The notes below the pieces were generated by a model. It saw nothing but the letters and a program-made list of their open reading frames with translations, had not been told where the DNA came from and ran no database searches. Positions 1-8,443 of a stretch of DNA of 64,000 nt are shown in pieces. A program made the position numbers and the translations under genes. This stretch comes from Methylobacter sp. (GTDB lineage Bacteria > Pseudomonadota > Gammaproteobacteria > Methylococcales > Methylomonadaceae): assembly GCA_030653985.1 (NCBI GenBank), contig JAURYJ010000017.1, positions 1-64,000 of the forward strand, in the 5' to 3' direction. Numbering within the stretch: the stretch's first letter is position 1; the number at the start of each line of letters is the position of its first letter.

Positions 1-99
1 GTCATTGAGAGAGCCGATAGCCTCCTCTGGTAGCACTGTTCAATATTAACACAATAGAGGTTTTATACTATGGGAAACACGAAATTGAGCCGCTTACAT

Positions 100-124
100 C
101 CCCGCCATGAACGGCGGGGTTTTA
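100..124 (+). terminator. GC-rich hairpin with T-run (possible IS200/IS605 right end)
   Basis: A perfect 7-bp stem (CCCCGCC at 100-106, GGCGGGG at 113-119) with a 6-nt loop is followed at once by TTTT. This is a canonical intrinsic terminator shape for something entering from the left edge. Hairpins of this composition are also common at the 3' end of IS200/IS605 (tnpB) elements, so it may be the right end of one whose body lies outside the window. I see no tnpB coding sequence in the first 100 bases. Confidence 0.5.
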
Positions 125-175
125 CGCTACTCATGGATAAAGTCAGCATCTGCTGAATAGTTACGTTATTTTTTA

Positions 176-280
176 ATATAACTGATGTTACGCACTGACT
201 ACGAATTATCAATAACTTATGGTTATTTTTTGCTTTGTAAGTTATTGATTTTTGGTTTACCTGCGTAACATCAGTTATAT
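176..280. repeat. MITE-like nested palindrome upstream of htrA
   Basis: Outer arms are a perfect 19-bp inverted repeat: ATATAACTGATGTTACGCA at 176-194, and its reverse complement at 262-280. Inside lies a second perfect 11-bp inverted repeat, TCAATAACTTA at 209-219 and TAAGTTATTGA at 238-248. The unit is 105 bp, AT-rich in the middle, has no ORF, and ends in TATA, which could include a short target duplication. This fits a non-autonomous IS derivative. It ends 34 bases before the htrA start and may carry or disturb that promoter. Confidence 0.7.
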
Positions 281-314
281 AAGTTATTTCATTAAGTAGT
301 CAATGGAGATTTTT

Positions 315-1721
315 ATGCTCAAAAATGTTAAGTGGTATTTTTTTCTGATCGTATTGTTTAGTCAAAGCGTATTAGCACAATTACCGGATTTTACCGAAAT
401 GGTAAAAACTAATGGCGTAGCCGTGGTCAACATCAGCACCACCCAAAAAGCGCGGCCTGAGACTGAAAACGCCCCCGAAGAAGAACAGCCACTACCGGAA
501 GGCATACCTCCCGAACTGGAAGAATTTTTTAAACGTTTTTTAAATGAGCAGGGCGACGGCTATGCTCCCAAAGATACAACATCCTTAGGTTCAGGATTTA
601 TTATTTCACCGGACGGTTACATTTTAACCAATCATCACGTAGTAAAAGATGCAGATGAAATTGTGGTTAAATTTTCTGACCGCAGAGAATTGACCGCCAA
701 ACTCATTGGCTCCGATGCGCGTACCGATGTTGCGCTCTTAAAGGTCGAAGCTAAAGACTTGCCTGCTGTGGCCATCGGCGAGCCAAACAAACTACAGGTC
801 GGTGAGTGGGTTCTGGCAATAGGTTCACCGTTTGGCTTTGAGCAATCAGTCACAGCTGGCATAGTCAGTGCTAAAGGGCGCAGTTTGCCCGGCGGAAACT
901 ATGTGCCATTTATACAGACCGACGTAGCCATTAATCCGGGTAATTCAGGTGGGCCGTTGTTTAATATGGAAGGCAAAGTCGTTGGCATCAACTCCCAAAT
1001 TTACAGCCGTACCGGCGGTTTTATGGGACTGTCATTCTCCATACCGATGGACGTGGTGATGAATGTTGTCGATCAAATAAAAGTCACCGGTAAAGCAGCG
1101 CACGGTTGGCTAGGCGTTCAGATACAAGACGTAACACGAGAACTGGCCGAATCGTTCAGCATGAAAAAACCACAGGGAGCGTTAATTTCCAAAGTCCTGC
1201 CCGGCAGCCCTGCAGAACAAGCCGAATTGCAAATTGGCGATATTATTACCGAATTTAACGGTCAGCCGATTGAAAGTTCAGGTGATTTACCACCCATGGT
1301 CGGCATAACGCCAATCAATGACAAAGCCACCTTAAAAATCATCCGTCAAGGTGAGATTAAAACCATTGACTTTAAAGTCGGCCTATTGCCAGATGAAATT
1401 AATACATTAGCAGACGCTAAAACAGCGCCAAAACTTCCCCATAACCGACTGGGTGTTAACGTCATTGATTTAACCGATGCACAAAGAGAGGCTTTGCAGA
1501 TGACTAAAAACGGCGTATTGGTACAGGATGTCGCTAAAGGTACCGCCCAAAGTGCCGGAATTCAGCGTGGCGATGTTATTTTACGCATTCAAAACAGCAT
1601 CATCCGGGATGCAGCCGATTTTGAAAAAATCGTCAAAAAACTCCCTACCGGTAAATCAGTTGCTGTTTTGATTCAGCGTCAGGGCAACCCAATATTTCTG
1701 GCCATTAAAGTGGATAAATAA
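315..1721 (+). CDS. htrA: HtrA/DegP-family periplasmic serine protease
   Basis: Trypsin-like protease and chaperone of the envelope that degrades or holds misfolded periplasmic proteins. I start it at ATG 315: the in-frame ATG at 303 overlaps the ribosome site GGAG (305-308), which is well spaced for 315. The 468-aa product opens with a signal peptide ending near the VLAQ motif. The catalytic triad is visible as His108 (TNHHVV), Asp138 (ARTDVALL) and Ser211 (NPGNSGGPL). Two PDZ domains follow, starting near residues 255 and 370. The length matches DegP/DegQ/MucD (about 450-475 aa); the sequence alone does not separate them. It is monocistronic, with a mobile palindrome immediately upstream. 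Confidence 0.95.
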   Translation: MLKNVKWYFFLIVLFSQSVLAQLPDFTEMVKTNGVAVVNISTTQKARPETENAPEEEQPLPEGIPPELEEFFKRFLNEQGDGYAPKDTTSLGSGFIISPDGYILTNHHVVKDADEIVVKFSDRRELTAKLIGSDARTDVALLKVEAKDLPAVAIGEPNKLQVGEWVLAIGSPFGFEQSVTAGIVSAKGRSLPGGNYVPFIQTDVAINPGNSGGPLFNMEGKVVGINSQIYSRTGGFMGLSFSIPMDVVMNVVDQIKVTGKAAHGWLGVQIQDVTRELAESFSMKKPQGALISKVLPGSPAEQAELQIGDIITEFNGQPIESSGDLPPMVGITPINDKATLKIIRQGEIKTIDFKVGLLPDEINTLADAKTAPKLPHNRLGVNVIDLTDAQREALQMTKNGVLVQDVAKGTAQSAGIQRGDVILRIQNSIIRDAADFEKIVKKLPTGKSVAVLIQRQGNPIFLAIKVDK

Positions 1722-1750
1722 ACGGCATAACGCCTCAGCCACAAATGATA

Positions 1751-1836
1751 ATGGAACGCAGATGACGCTAATTATTAAGATAAAAACAGGATTTTTCTTG
1801 AGTTATCCATATTTATCATCTTCACCTGCATTCCAT
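1751..1836. repeat. Dispersed repeat (GAACGCAGATGACGC family), decayed copy
   Basis: The arm GGAACGCAGATGACGC near 1753-1768 is partly mirrored by CACCTGCATTCCAT at 1823-1836, around an AT-rich core. A second, better-preserved copy lies at 14141-14234 in the pigment operon and shares the same outer arm and the core pattern AATTATTAAGATAAAA. It occupies most of the gap between htrA and topB. Confidence 0.6.
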
Positions 1837-1918
1837 CTTGCTGACCGCTGAGCAGTCTAATGACGACTGTTAGTCGTACGAACTCTATAACCGTACGCCA
1901 GAACAACTCTTTTCAGGA

Positions 1919-1968
1919 ACGTGCATCATTTAATTGGCAGAGAGATTGCCAACTTACTTGATGCACGT
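1919..1968. terminator. Hairpin between convergent htrA and topB
   Basis: ACGTGCATCA (1919-1928) is perfectly complementary to TGATGCACGT (1959-1968). An inner stem TTGGCA/TGCCAA (1934-1939/1947-1952) makes a two-part hairpin just past the topB stop codon. No T-run of classical length follows, so termination is inferred from position and symmetry. Confidence 0.45.
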
Positions 1969-1970
1969 GA

Positions 1971-4382
1971 CTAACGCCCCGCAAAATCCATTTCAACTTT
2001 CCCCTCAACCAGTTTCAGATTGGCTTCGAACTCGGTGCCCTTAACAGATTTAAAGCCTTTTAAGATTCCCGTTTCCCCCTTGCTGAGTAATTTTTTCGCC
2101 ATCGCTGCGGTGATTTTTTTATGAGCAACAACTTTCCAAATCGTCATTTTGCAGCCGCTACGCCATTCGCTACAGCCGTAGGCTTTTGCGGTTTCAATGA
2201 TCTTGCCGTTACAGAGCGGGCAATCGGCAAGGGCTGTTATTACCGCAGACCGATGCCCAGATTCAGCTTTGACGTACCCTGTTTCGCCCTGTTTATTGAG
2301 CGTCAATTGGGCATTAAACACTTCATCGTCGAGTTTGATCGCGTAACTATGCAAAGTACGGCTATTTTGCAACAATTGGCAAGCCATGCCCCGTGTCACC
2401 GGTACGCCATACATTGCTTTCCATAGCACAAACTGGCAACCGGCTTTCCAGTCGCTGCAGCCGTAGCCTTTCCTACCTTCGATGATGGGTTTTTGGCACA
2501 ACGGACAGTCGCCCAAACGGCTTTGATCGTAAAGCGGCTTGTCCGACTCGTCTTTTATTTTCTGGGTAAATTGAATGATTTCGGCCATGAACTGATCGGG
2601 ATCGTAATCGTTGTGTTCTATTTTTTTGAGTTTGGCTTCCCATTCGCCGGTCATGGACGCTGACTTTAACCTGTCGTCGGCGATGATGGAGATAAGATGC
2701 CGCCCGGAATCGGTGCTGAGCAGGGTCTTTTTTTGCCGTTGGATATAGTTACGCTTGATTAACACCTCAATAATCGAGGCTCGGGTTGCGGGGGTGCCTA
2801 AGCCTTTTTCTTTTAACGCTTCTTTGAGCTGTTCGTCGTCGCAGGTTTTACCGGCCGATTCCATGATACTCAGCAAGCTCGCTTCGTTATAGGGCTTTGG
2901 CGGCGTAGTTTTGCCCTGATTGATCGACGGCTGTTGCGGGCCGGTTTCACCCTTGACAAAGTTGGGCAGAATTTTTTGCGCCTTATCGGACTGACTCGAC
3001 GCATCGTTTTGATACAAGGCCTGCCAGCCTGGGGATTCAATGATGGTGCCGGTGGTTTTAAATTTTACTGCGGCTGTGGGGGCGACTGCAGTCGCCCTTT
3101 GAACAACAGGTTTCTCACTGACTGGGCGACTGAAGTCGCCCCCACCAACCTCTACTACACAAACCTCGCCCAGAACGGTAGTAATTTGCTTGATGCAGGG
3201 CGGATAAAACGCCGCAATAAAGCGCTGGACTATCGCTTCGTAGACTTTGGCTTCATGCCCCGACAACGAACCCGGCAATAGCGTCGTGGGTATAATCGCA
3301 TGGTGATCGGTGACTTTGGCGTCATTAAATATACGGCTGCTCAGCGTCAGTTTATCGAGATTGAGTAATTCGATTTGCGGTCCAAAATTCGAGCTTAATT
3401 TGGTCAACAAGGGTTTCATCCCCGGCTTCATGTCGTTGGTTAAACAACGGCTATCGGTACGCGGATAGGTGACGTGTTTTTTCTCGTATAACTGCTGGGT
3501 ACAGCTTAGGGTTTGCTCGGCGGTGAGGCCGTGGCGTATGCTCATGTCTTTTTGCAGATCGGTCAAATCATATAATAACGGTGGACTAAGCGTTTCCTTC
3601 TTGCCTTTGACCTCGGTAATCTGAAAATCTCGTCCCTCGATTTGGCTTAGTCGTGTTTCTGCATCGGTTTTATGATCGAATCGCCCGCCGACATAGTGAA
3701 AGTCGGCATCCCGGTACAGGGTATGCAATTCCCAAAAATCTTTAGGTATAAAACTGCCGATGTCCGCATCTTTTTGCACAATGATTGCTAGTACTGGCGT
3801 TTGCACCCGGCCTATCGTCCATAAACTACCTTGCTGGCCGAACTTAAGCGTATACAGTCGCGTGGCATTTAACCCGACTATCCAGTCCGACTCACTGCGG
3901 CATTTGGCGGCGCGATAAAGTCCATCGTAAGTATGGCCTTCTTGCAACTGAGTAAAACCTTTGCGTATCGCTTCGTCGGTTAAGGAGCTGATCCAAAGAC
4001 GTTTGAACGGCTTTTCAATGCATCCTGTCCAGGACAAGATATACCTGAAAATCAATTCCCCTTCCCTTCCCGCATCGGTCGCACAGATAATTTCATCGGC
4101 CGCTTTGAACAAATGTCTAATGATGTTGAGCTGTTTTTGCGCCGAGGCATCACCTCTAGCTTTTAAGCCGAATGGTTCGGGGATGATGGGCAGGGACTCC
4201 AATGACCAGCGTTTCCATGATGGGTCGTATTCATCCGGTTCTTTCAGCTCGACCAGATGACCGAACGCCCAGGTAATTTGATAGCCGTTGCCCTCAAAAT
4301 AGCCGTCGCGTTTGTTGTTGATTCCCAGGCATTTGGCGATGTCGCGAGCGACTGAGGGTTTTTCGGTCAGGATGACTTTCAT
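1971..4382 (-). CDS. topB: DNA topoisomerase III (type IA)
   Basis: Relaxes negatively supercoiled DNA and decatenates replication intermediates through a transient 5'-phosphotyrosine. The TOPRIM domain is at the N-terminus (Glu7 in LTEKPS; metal-binding DAGREGE at 103-109). The active-site tyrosine is Tyr306 in HVTYPRTDSR. The C-terminus carries two four-cysteine zinc-ribbon modules (CPLCxK...GCSDWKAGC and CPLCNG...GCSEWRSGC), usual for this family. The protein is 803 aa, longer than typical TopB (about 650-750). Residues 413-436 are a 24-aa insertion encoded by a palindromic repeat (3075-3146) between two core strands (VCVVEV and VKFKTTG). It is in frame, so the enzyme is probably still made. 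A decayed repeat lies just upstream. Confidence 0.95.
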   Translation of the reverse strand: MKVILTEKPSVARDIAKCLGINNKRDGYFEGNGYQITWAFGHLVELKEPDEYDPSWKRWSLESLPIIPEPFGLKARGDASAQKQLNIIRHLFKAADEIICATDAGREGELIFRYILSWTGCIEKPFKRLWISSLTDEAIRKGFTQLQEGHTYDGLYRAAKCRSESDWIVGLNATRLYTLKFGQQGSLWTIGRVQTPVLAIIVQKDADIGSFIPKDFWELHTLYRDADFHYVGGRFDHKTDAETRLSQIEGRDFQITEVKGKKETLSPPLLYDLTDLQKDMSIRHGLTAEQTLSCTQQLYEKKHVTYPRTDSRCLTNDMKPGMKPLLTKLSSNFGPQIELLNLDKLTLSSRIFNDAKVTDHHAIIPTTLLPGSLSGHEAKVYEAIVQRFIAAFYPPCIKQITTVLGEVCVVEVGGGDFSRPVSEKPVVQRATAVAPTAAVKFKTTGTIIESPGWQALYQNDASSQSDKAQKILPNFVKGETGPQQPSINQGKTTPPKPYNEASLLSIMESAGKTCDDEQLKEALKEKGLGTPATRASIIEVLIKRNYIQRQKKTLLSTDSGRHLISIIADDRLKSASMTGEWEAKLKKIEHNDYDPDQFMAEIIQFTQKIKDESDKPLYDQSRLGDCPLCQKPIIEGRKGYGCSDWKAGCQFVLWKAMYGVPVTRGMACQLLQNSRTLHSYAIKLDDEVFNAQLTLNKQGETGYVKAESGHRSAVITALADCPLCNGKIIETAKAYGCSEWRSGCKMTIWKVVAHKKITAAMAKKLLSKGETGILKGFKSVKGTEFEANLKLVEGKVEMDFAGR
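3075..3146. repeat. Palindromic repeat inserted in frame inside topB
   Basis: Two palindromic arms, GGGGGCGACTGCAGTCGCCC (3078-3097) and GGGCGACTGAAGTCGCCCCC (3124-3143), are inverted relative to each other around a 26-bp linker. This is the architecture of REP/BIME-type elements. The segment from 3075 to 3146 is 72 bp, exactly 24 codons, and adds residues 413-436 to topoisomerase III without a stop. Confidence 0.8.
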
Positions 4383-4393
4383 GAGTACCTATT

Positions 4394-4456
4394 GTGGGTG
4401 CGAATTCATTCACGAGATAGATAGGGGGTGAAAAGCGCGAATAAATTCGCGCTCAC
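4394..4456. repeat. GCGCGAAT-type inverted repeat, decayed copy
   Basis: The right arm GCGCGAATAAATTCGCGC (4435-4452) is followed by TCAC; the left arm GTGGGTGCGAATTCATTCAC (4394-4413) is degraded. It belongs to the family seen intact at 10458-10517 and 23166-23221. It lies between topB and ppnN, a few bases from the topB start, so it occupies the topB leader. Confidence 0.7.
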
Positions 4457-4503
4457 TACTTATTACAGGTTAATGGTACGTGGCACCTATCCTGCTCGAC
4501 TTA

Positions 4504-5874
4504 TTATTTGATAATCTTGTAGCAAGGCAAATATTTCTTCCCCGGCAACTTCATTCGGTGTTGCGCGACAAATGAGGCTAACAACGAATCCATCAGCGCC
4601 ATGATGCCTTCATCGCCACGAATTTCGAAATGCCCATATTGTTCGATGGCGCGTATACCCTCATCTTTGACATTACCCGCCACAATGCCAGAGAACACGC
4701 GGCGCAGGTTCGCGGCGAGCTGGTGATTTTCCTGATCCTTGTGCAAGGCCAGATTCCTCATGTTGTCATGTGTCGGTATAAACGGCTGTTGAAACCCATG
4801 ATCAATCTTAAGCAGCCAGTTAAAATAGTAAGCATCGCCATTTTCTTTACGAAATTGGCGTACCTGCTGGATACCTGCATGCATTTCCTGAGCGACCAGC
4901 ACCGGATTATCAATAATAATTTTGTAACGCTGTTGCGCCGATTTACCCAAGGTGCCCGCAATAAACCGGTCTATTTCCTTGAAATACTCTTCTGAACTGT
5001 CAGGACCGGAAAATATCAGTGGAAACGGCATGTCTTTATTCTCGGGATGTAGCAGAATACCGAGCAGATAAAGTATCTCCTCGGCCGTACCTGCACCGCC
5101 GGGAAACACCACGATACCATGCCCGGTACGAACAAAGGCTTCCAAACGTTTTTCAATATCCGGCAGGATCACCAAATCATTAACTATTGGGTTAGGCGAT
5201 TCGGCGGCAATAATACCGGGTTCGGTTATCCCCAAATACTGGCCGTTTTTTATCCGCTGTTTGGCGTGGCCGATGGTCGCTCCCTTCATCGGACCTTTCA
5301 TCGCACCCGGCCCGCAACCGGTGCAAATATCCAGGCCGCGCAAGCCCATCTCGTGGCCGACGGTCTTGGTGTAATCATATTCCTTGCGGCTGATCGAATG
5401 TCCGCCCCAGCACACCACCAGATTTGGCGTAGTCATCGGGCGTAGAATATTGGCGTTACGCAAGATATGGAATACGGCGCTGCTGATGCCATCCGAACTG
5501 TCCAGATCAAACCTCGGGTTATTATTGATCTCGTCGCTGACGTAGATAATGTCGCGCAGCACCGCAAATAAATGTTCATTGATGCCTTTGATCATTTTGC
5601 CGTCTACAAAAGCATGAGCGGGGGCAGACTTGACGTCCAACTTGATTCCGCGCTGCTCCTGAACGACGCGTATCTCAAAATCGGGATAGCGTTCCAGCAA
5701 TTCCTTGCCGTCATCCATGGTGCTGCCGCAGTTTAATACCGCGAGCGCGCAATTGCGAAATAACAGGTACAAGCCGCCCTGACTGGTATCTAGTAGCTTA
5801 GTGACTTCGGCCATGGATAATACATCCAGACGGCCTTGAGGAGTGATGCGCGCATCAACTACTTGGTGTTTCAT
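4504..5874 (-). CDS. ppnN: Pyrimidine/purine nucleotide 5'-monophosphate nucleosidase, LOG family
   Basis: Hydrolyses nucleoside monophosphates to free base and ribose 5-phosphate; a cytoplasmic salvage enzyme of the YgdH/PpnN type, which is known to bind (p)ppGpp in E. coli. The LOG signature PGGAGTAEE is present, preceded by GHGIVVF. The N-terminal region (LYLLFRNCALAVLNCGS...DGKELLERY) is characteristic of PpnN and absent from short LOG proteins. I start it at 5874 (Met-Lys-His-Gln), with AAGGA six bases upstream, giving 456 aa against 454 in E. coli. The frame is open for another 33 codons upstream without conservation. Single gene. Confidence 0.92.
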   Translation of the reverse strand: MKHQVVDARITPQGRLDVLSMAEVTKLLDTSQGGLYLLFRNCALAVLNCGSTMDDGKELLERYPDFEIRVVQEQRGIKLDVKSAPAHAFVDGKMIKGINEHLFAVLRDIIYVSDEINNNPRFDLDSSDGISSAVFHILRNANILRPMTTPNLVVCWGGHSISRKEYDYTKTVGHEMGLRGLDICTGCGPGAMKGPMKGATIGHAKQRIKNGQYLGITEPGIIAAESPNPIVNDLVILPDIEKRLEAFVRTGHGIVVFPGGAGTAEEILYLLGILLHPENKDMPFPLIFSGPDSSEEYFKEIDRFIAGTLGKSAQQRYKIIIDNPVLVAQEMHAGIQQVRQFRKENGDAYYFNWLLKIDHGFQQPFIPTHDNMRNLALHKDQENHQLAANLRRVFSGIVAGNVKDEGIRAIEQYGHFEIRGDEGIMALMDSLLASFVAQHRMKLPGKKYLPCYKIIK

Positions 5875-5991
5875 GCTGTTCCTTTTAATTATGTACCCGT
5901 GATTACCGGCAATCACATTATTTTTGTTCATTCGACATTCATCAAATGCCAGATATTCTTTAACTCGAATCAACCATCATGGACTATCAGT

Positions 5992-6327
5992 ATGAATACC
6001 ATCGCTAAGAAAACACTGCTCATCGGTTTTGTGCTGCTGCTTTCAGCTTGTGTCCATTATCCACAACAGCAATATTCGTATTATCCTAGCACTAGAGGTT
6101 ATAGCAGTGGATATACCATTATGCACAGAAACTACTACGGCGAAAGACCGGATCATTATCAAAGAGGCCATGGCAGAGCCGATTATTCACATCATGATCG
6201 TCATAATCAATACAATACCATCCCCCGCCGGGGTAGTAATGACCAGAATCGTCAGCAACAACGCAATAGAAGTAATAGCAGCAGCAATAATCGTCACAAT
6301 AATGCCAACCGTAGAAACCATGATTAA
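5992..6327 (+). CDS. Small His/Asn/Arg-rich lipoprotein
   Basis: A 111-aa secreted protein with a clear lipobox (LLLSAC, Cys about residue 19) after a KK-containing n-region and hydrophobic core. The mature part is low-complexity, rich in His, Tyr, Arg, Asn and Ser, with runs such as QQQRNRSNSSSNN. I start at Met-Asn-Thr-Ile (5992) because the signal peptide begins there; the frame is open upstream but opposes ppnN. No family is recognised. The histidine content could suit metal binding, which is only a guess. Confidence 0.65.
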   Translation: MNTIAKKTLLIGFVLLLSACVHYPQQQYSYYPSTRGYSSGYTIMHRNYYGERPDHYQRGHGRADYSHHDRHNQYNTIPRRGSNDQNRQQQRNRSNSSSNNRHNNANRRNHD

Positions 6328-6794
6328 CGGCTTACCGATCAATACCTTTGTCTAATTAGTACGAAACCTTAGCCAGTGTCGGCATCAATGGCCATTGTTA
6401 ATGTAGGCCGTTGCCTCGCGCCAGAAGAAAAAACCAGGTTAAACGCCGACATCCTCCTAAACTACAAAAAAGGCGCACACGGCAAGGCTTAGGCTACATC
6501 ATTGCCATTAATTTCCTGTGTTTTTTTCATCGCACCCGGCTGAAACAGCTTACTAATCAGCATCCTTAATCCCTGCTGAAAACGCCACATTATAAACTTT
6601 CAATGGCTATACCGGGGATTAGTCTCTATAATGCAACCCCTAGTAGACAGTACTCCATACAAACGTGAGGCTTCTACTGTAAGTTTTTCATGTTATTCAG
6701 CACTTTTCAGAAATTCCATTCGCTTTTCTCTTTAAATTTGCCCAGCATGATTTTCAATCAAACATTTTCATTGATTTATATATAGGTAATTTAT
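6328..6794 (+). other. Intergenic region and long leader of the cold-shock gene
   Basis: No coding sequence is seen in this 467-base stretch. The last 150 bases or so are AT-rich and probably form a long 5' untranslated leader, as is usual for cspA-type genes whose mRNA folds differently in the cold. I could not identify a promoter or cold box with confidence. Confidence 0.4.
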
Positions 6795-7001
6795 ATGGCA
6801 ACAGGTACTGTTAAGTGGTTTAACGAATCTAAAGGTTTCGGTTTTATTTCTCCTAGCGATGGTAGCGCAGACGTGTTTGTACACTTTTCTGCCATTGCAA
6901 GCGACGGCGGTTACCGCACTTTGGCTGAAGGCCAAGCGGTTAAGTATGACGTAGAATCAGGCCCTAAAGGCCCGCAAGCATCACAAGTAAGCCCAGCTTA
7001 A
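6795..7001 (+). CDS. Cold-shock protein, CspA family
   Basis: A 68-aa single cold-shock domain that binds single-stranded RNA/DNA and acts as an RNA chaperone. The RNP1 motif (KGFGFI) and RNP2 motif (VFVHF) are both intact, and the start ([18 protein letters not shown]) is canonical. The ribosome site is weak (AGG at 6784-6786). The long AT-rich leader fits post-transcriptional control. An RRM protein follows about 100 bases downstream on the same strand, separated by a strong hairpin. Which Csp paralogue this is cannot be told from sequence. Confidence 0.95.
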   Translation: MATGTVKWFNESKGFGFISPSDGSADVFVHFSAIASDGGYRTLAEGQAVKYDVESGPKGPQASQVSPA

Positions 7002-7020
7002 ACTGCCTTACGTTCCGACA

Positions 7021-7053
7021 CACAACCCTGCATTAATAACATGCGGGGTTGTG
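7021..7053 (+). terminator. Strong hairpin after the cold-shock gene
   Basis: CACAACCCTGCAT (7021-7033) pairs over 13 positions with ATGCGGGGTTGTG (7041-7053), including one G-U pair and a 7-base loop. There is no T-run after it. It could be a terminator, or a processing or attenuation structure between the csp and RRM genes. A short direct repeat, CCGGTCAAT twice, follows. Confidence 0.55.
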
Positions 7054-7107
7054 GCATAACCGGTCAATCCGGTCAATCAACTCACCCCCTAATTTAGGAC
7101 ATGTCTT

Positions 7108-7374
7108 TTGAAACGAATTTTTGTAGGAAACTTACCTAGCGAAGCCACTGAAGAAACTGTACAGGCTTTATTTTCCGAATACGGAAAAGTCCGCTCCATT
7201 CAACTTATTTCCGATATATTTAGCGGAAAATGCCGAGGATTCGGCTTTATCGGAATGGAAGGTCACGAAGCAAGAGCCGCGATAGCCGCACTCGATGGCA
7301 ATCTGTATTGCGGAAAACCTTTAAAAGTCAAATTTGAAGATACGACTGCCGGCAAAAATGGCAGACGCCATTGA
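7108..7374 (+). CDS. RRM-type RNA-binding protein
   Basis: An 88-aa protein made of one RNA-recognition motif: RNP2 as IFVGNL at the N-terminus and RNP1 as CRGFGFI in the middle, ending in a basic tail (GKNGRRH). The start is TTG at 7108, with AGGA at 7096-7099; the nearby ATG at 7101 is in another frame. Such single-RRM proteins occur in cyanobacteria and many proteobacteria and are often cold-induced. Its position just behind a csp gene suggests the two RNA-binding proteins respond together. Confidence 0.85.
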   Translation: MKRIFVGNLPSEATEETVQALFSEYGKVRSIQLISDIFSGKCRGFGFIGMEGHEARAAIAALDGNLYCGKPLKVKFEDTTAGKNGRRH

Positions 7375-7452
7375 AGCATTAACGACACCAGCCCGACTAT
7401 CCACCTGATTACTCAGCTGCCCTAGCAGCAGACGCGGGAATATAGCTGAGCT

Positions 7453-7488
7453 ATCTGGGCGACCAGTCTACCCGGTCGCCCCCCAGAT
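7453..7488 (+). terminator. Hairpin downstream of the RRM gene
   Basis: ATCTGG plus GCGACC (7453-7464) pairs with GGTCGC (7474-7479) and CCAGAT (7483-7488), with a three-base bulge and a nine-base loop. It lies about 80 bases after the stop and is the likely end of the csp/RRM transcript. There is no T-run. Confidence 0.4.
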
Positions 7489-7919
7489 CGAACACCCTCA
7501 CATCAAAAGCCTTACAATTTTAGGATTTTTAGGCGCCATACTGACTTTTATTAACCCCTCTCTACTCACTACTTTTCTATTGTTAAATAGTCACTCGCTT
7601 TAACTGAACTCTCATTTCAAGCAGTCAACAACTCCAATCCATTAGTTGAATGATCAAGTCCCGTATACTTCAAAAATAATGCTTGACAATAAATCCATGG
7701 AATTTATTTTTCCACAGGAGAGAGTAATATACGTTTGCATCAGCAGCATAGCTTAAAAACCTCTCTTTCCCCATAAAAAAACAACAATAAAACCATCATT
7801 ACTTGCCCTAAGTCATTGATAATTAAAATTATGATCACGCATAGTCCTACACTGACTACAATCTGATCGATTTAACAAAAAAGCTTAAAAAGTGAATAGT
7901 TAGCGCATTTATTTTCAGC
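7489..7919. other. AT-rich non-coding stretch
   Basis: No convincing gene is seen. The region becomes strongly AT-rich between about 7670 and 7915, including runs such as AAAAAAACAACAATAAAA, and leads directly into the DnaA-box-like cluster at 7920. Confidence 0.4.
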
Positions 7920-7954
7920 TTACCCACAGAGTTATCCACAGAAAATGTGGATAA
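7920..7954. promoter_or_regulatory. Cluster of three DnaA-box-like sites
   Basis: TTATCCACA at 7932-7940 and TGTGGATAA at 7946-7954 are two perfect consensus DnaA boxes facing each other five bases apart. A third copy with one mismatch, TTACCCACA, is at 7920-7928. An AT-rich flank lies to the left. DnaA could regulate transcription or be titrated here. No replication gene is nearby, so I do not call an origin. Confidence 0.55.
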
Positions 7955-8054
7955 CCTTGACTTGCAAAACAACATCGATTCTTTACTATTCTCCAGCCAA
8001 CAGGGCGGGGCAAAAAACCTCCCACATTACTGACTGATGGTTCTTGCTGGTTCT

Positions 8055-8417
8055 TTATTCTTGCTTATCATTCACCAAATCGTAGGTGATGTCTGGATTA
8101 AATCCCATAGGCCAATAGATAAGAGCCGCTGGCGGCCAGAAGATTGAAACTACGCGGAATTTAGTTCTAAGCCTACCTTCTTTGACAACTTCGCCATTTT
8201 TTTCCAAGCGATAAGGAATGTCTGATTCAGGCGGCACACCCGCCGCAGTCCAGAAAAACGGCTTAGTGGTTACCTTGCCATCAGCCTTAATGTCTACCGG
8301 CTGCGGCCTTTTGTAAACATACAGATCAGTTCCAGGAGGAACCTTAAACGTACCTGTTGTAGTACAGCCTGAGACCATGACCAGTAAAGCCAAGGCTAAA
8401 CACATTTTTTTTATCAT
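8055..8417 (-). CDS. Small lipoprotein at the end of the aryl polyene operon
   Basis: A 120-aa predicted lipoprotein: a short signal peptide with lipobox VSGC, then a Thr-rich start and a mature domain with PPxTD and FWPPAAL patterns that I cannot assign to a named family. GGAG sits about seven bases before the start, and the gene begins only 26 bases after the terminal ketosynthase, so it is probably the last gene of the pigment operon. It may also be an unrelated envelope protein that follows by chance. Confidence 0.6.
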   Translation of the reverse strand: MIKKMCLALALLVMVSGCTTTGTFKVPPGTDLYVYKRPQPVDIKADGKVTTKPFFWTAAGVPPESDIPYRLEKNGEVVKEGRLRTKFRVVSIFWPPAALIYWPMGFNPDITYDLVNDKQE

Positions 8418-8443
8418 TGTAGTTCTCCAGGTTGAGTGGGATA

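Noticed and set aside
5875-5973. Longer N-terminus for ppnN
   Set aside because: The extra 33 residues have no counterpart in the family, and an AAGGA precedes the internal start at 5874.
7670-7954. Chromosomal origin of replication
   Set aside because: DnaA-box-like sites and an AT-rich flank are present, but there is no dnaA, dnaN, gidA/mnmG or parAB neighbour, and only three boxes. Kept as a regulatory site cluster.
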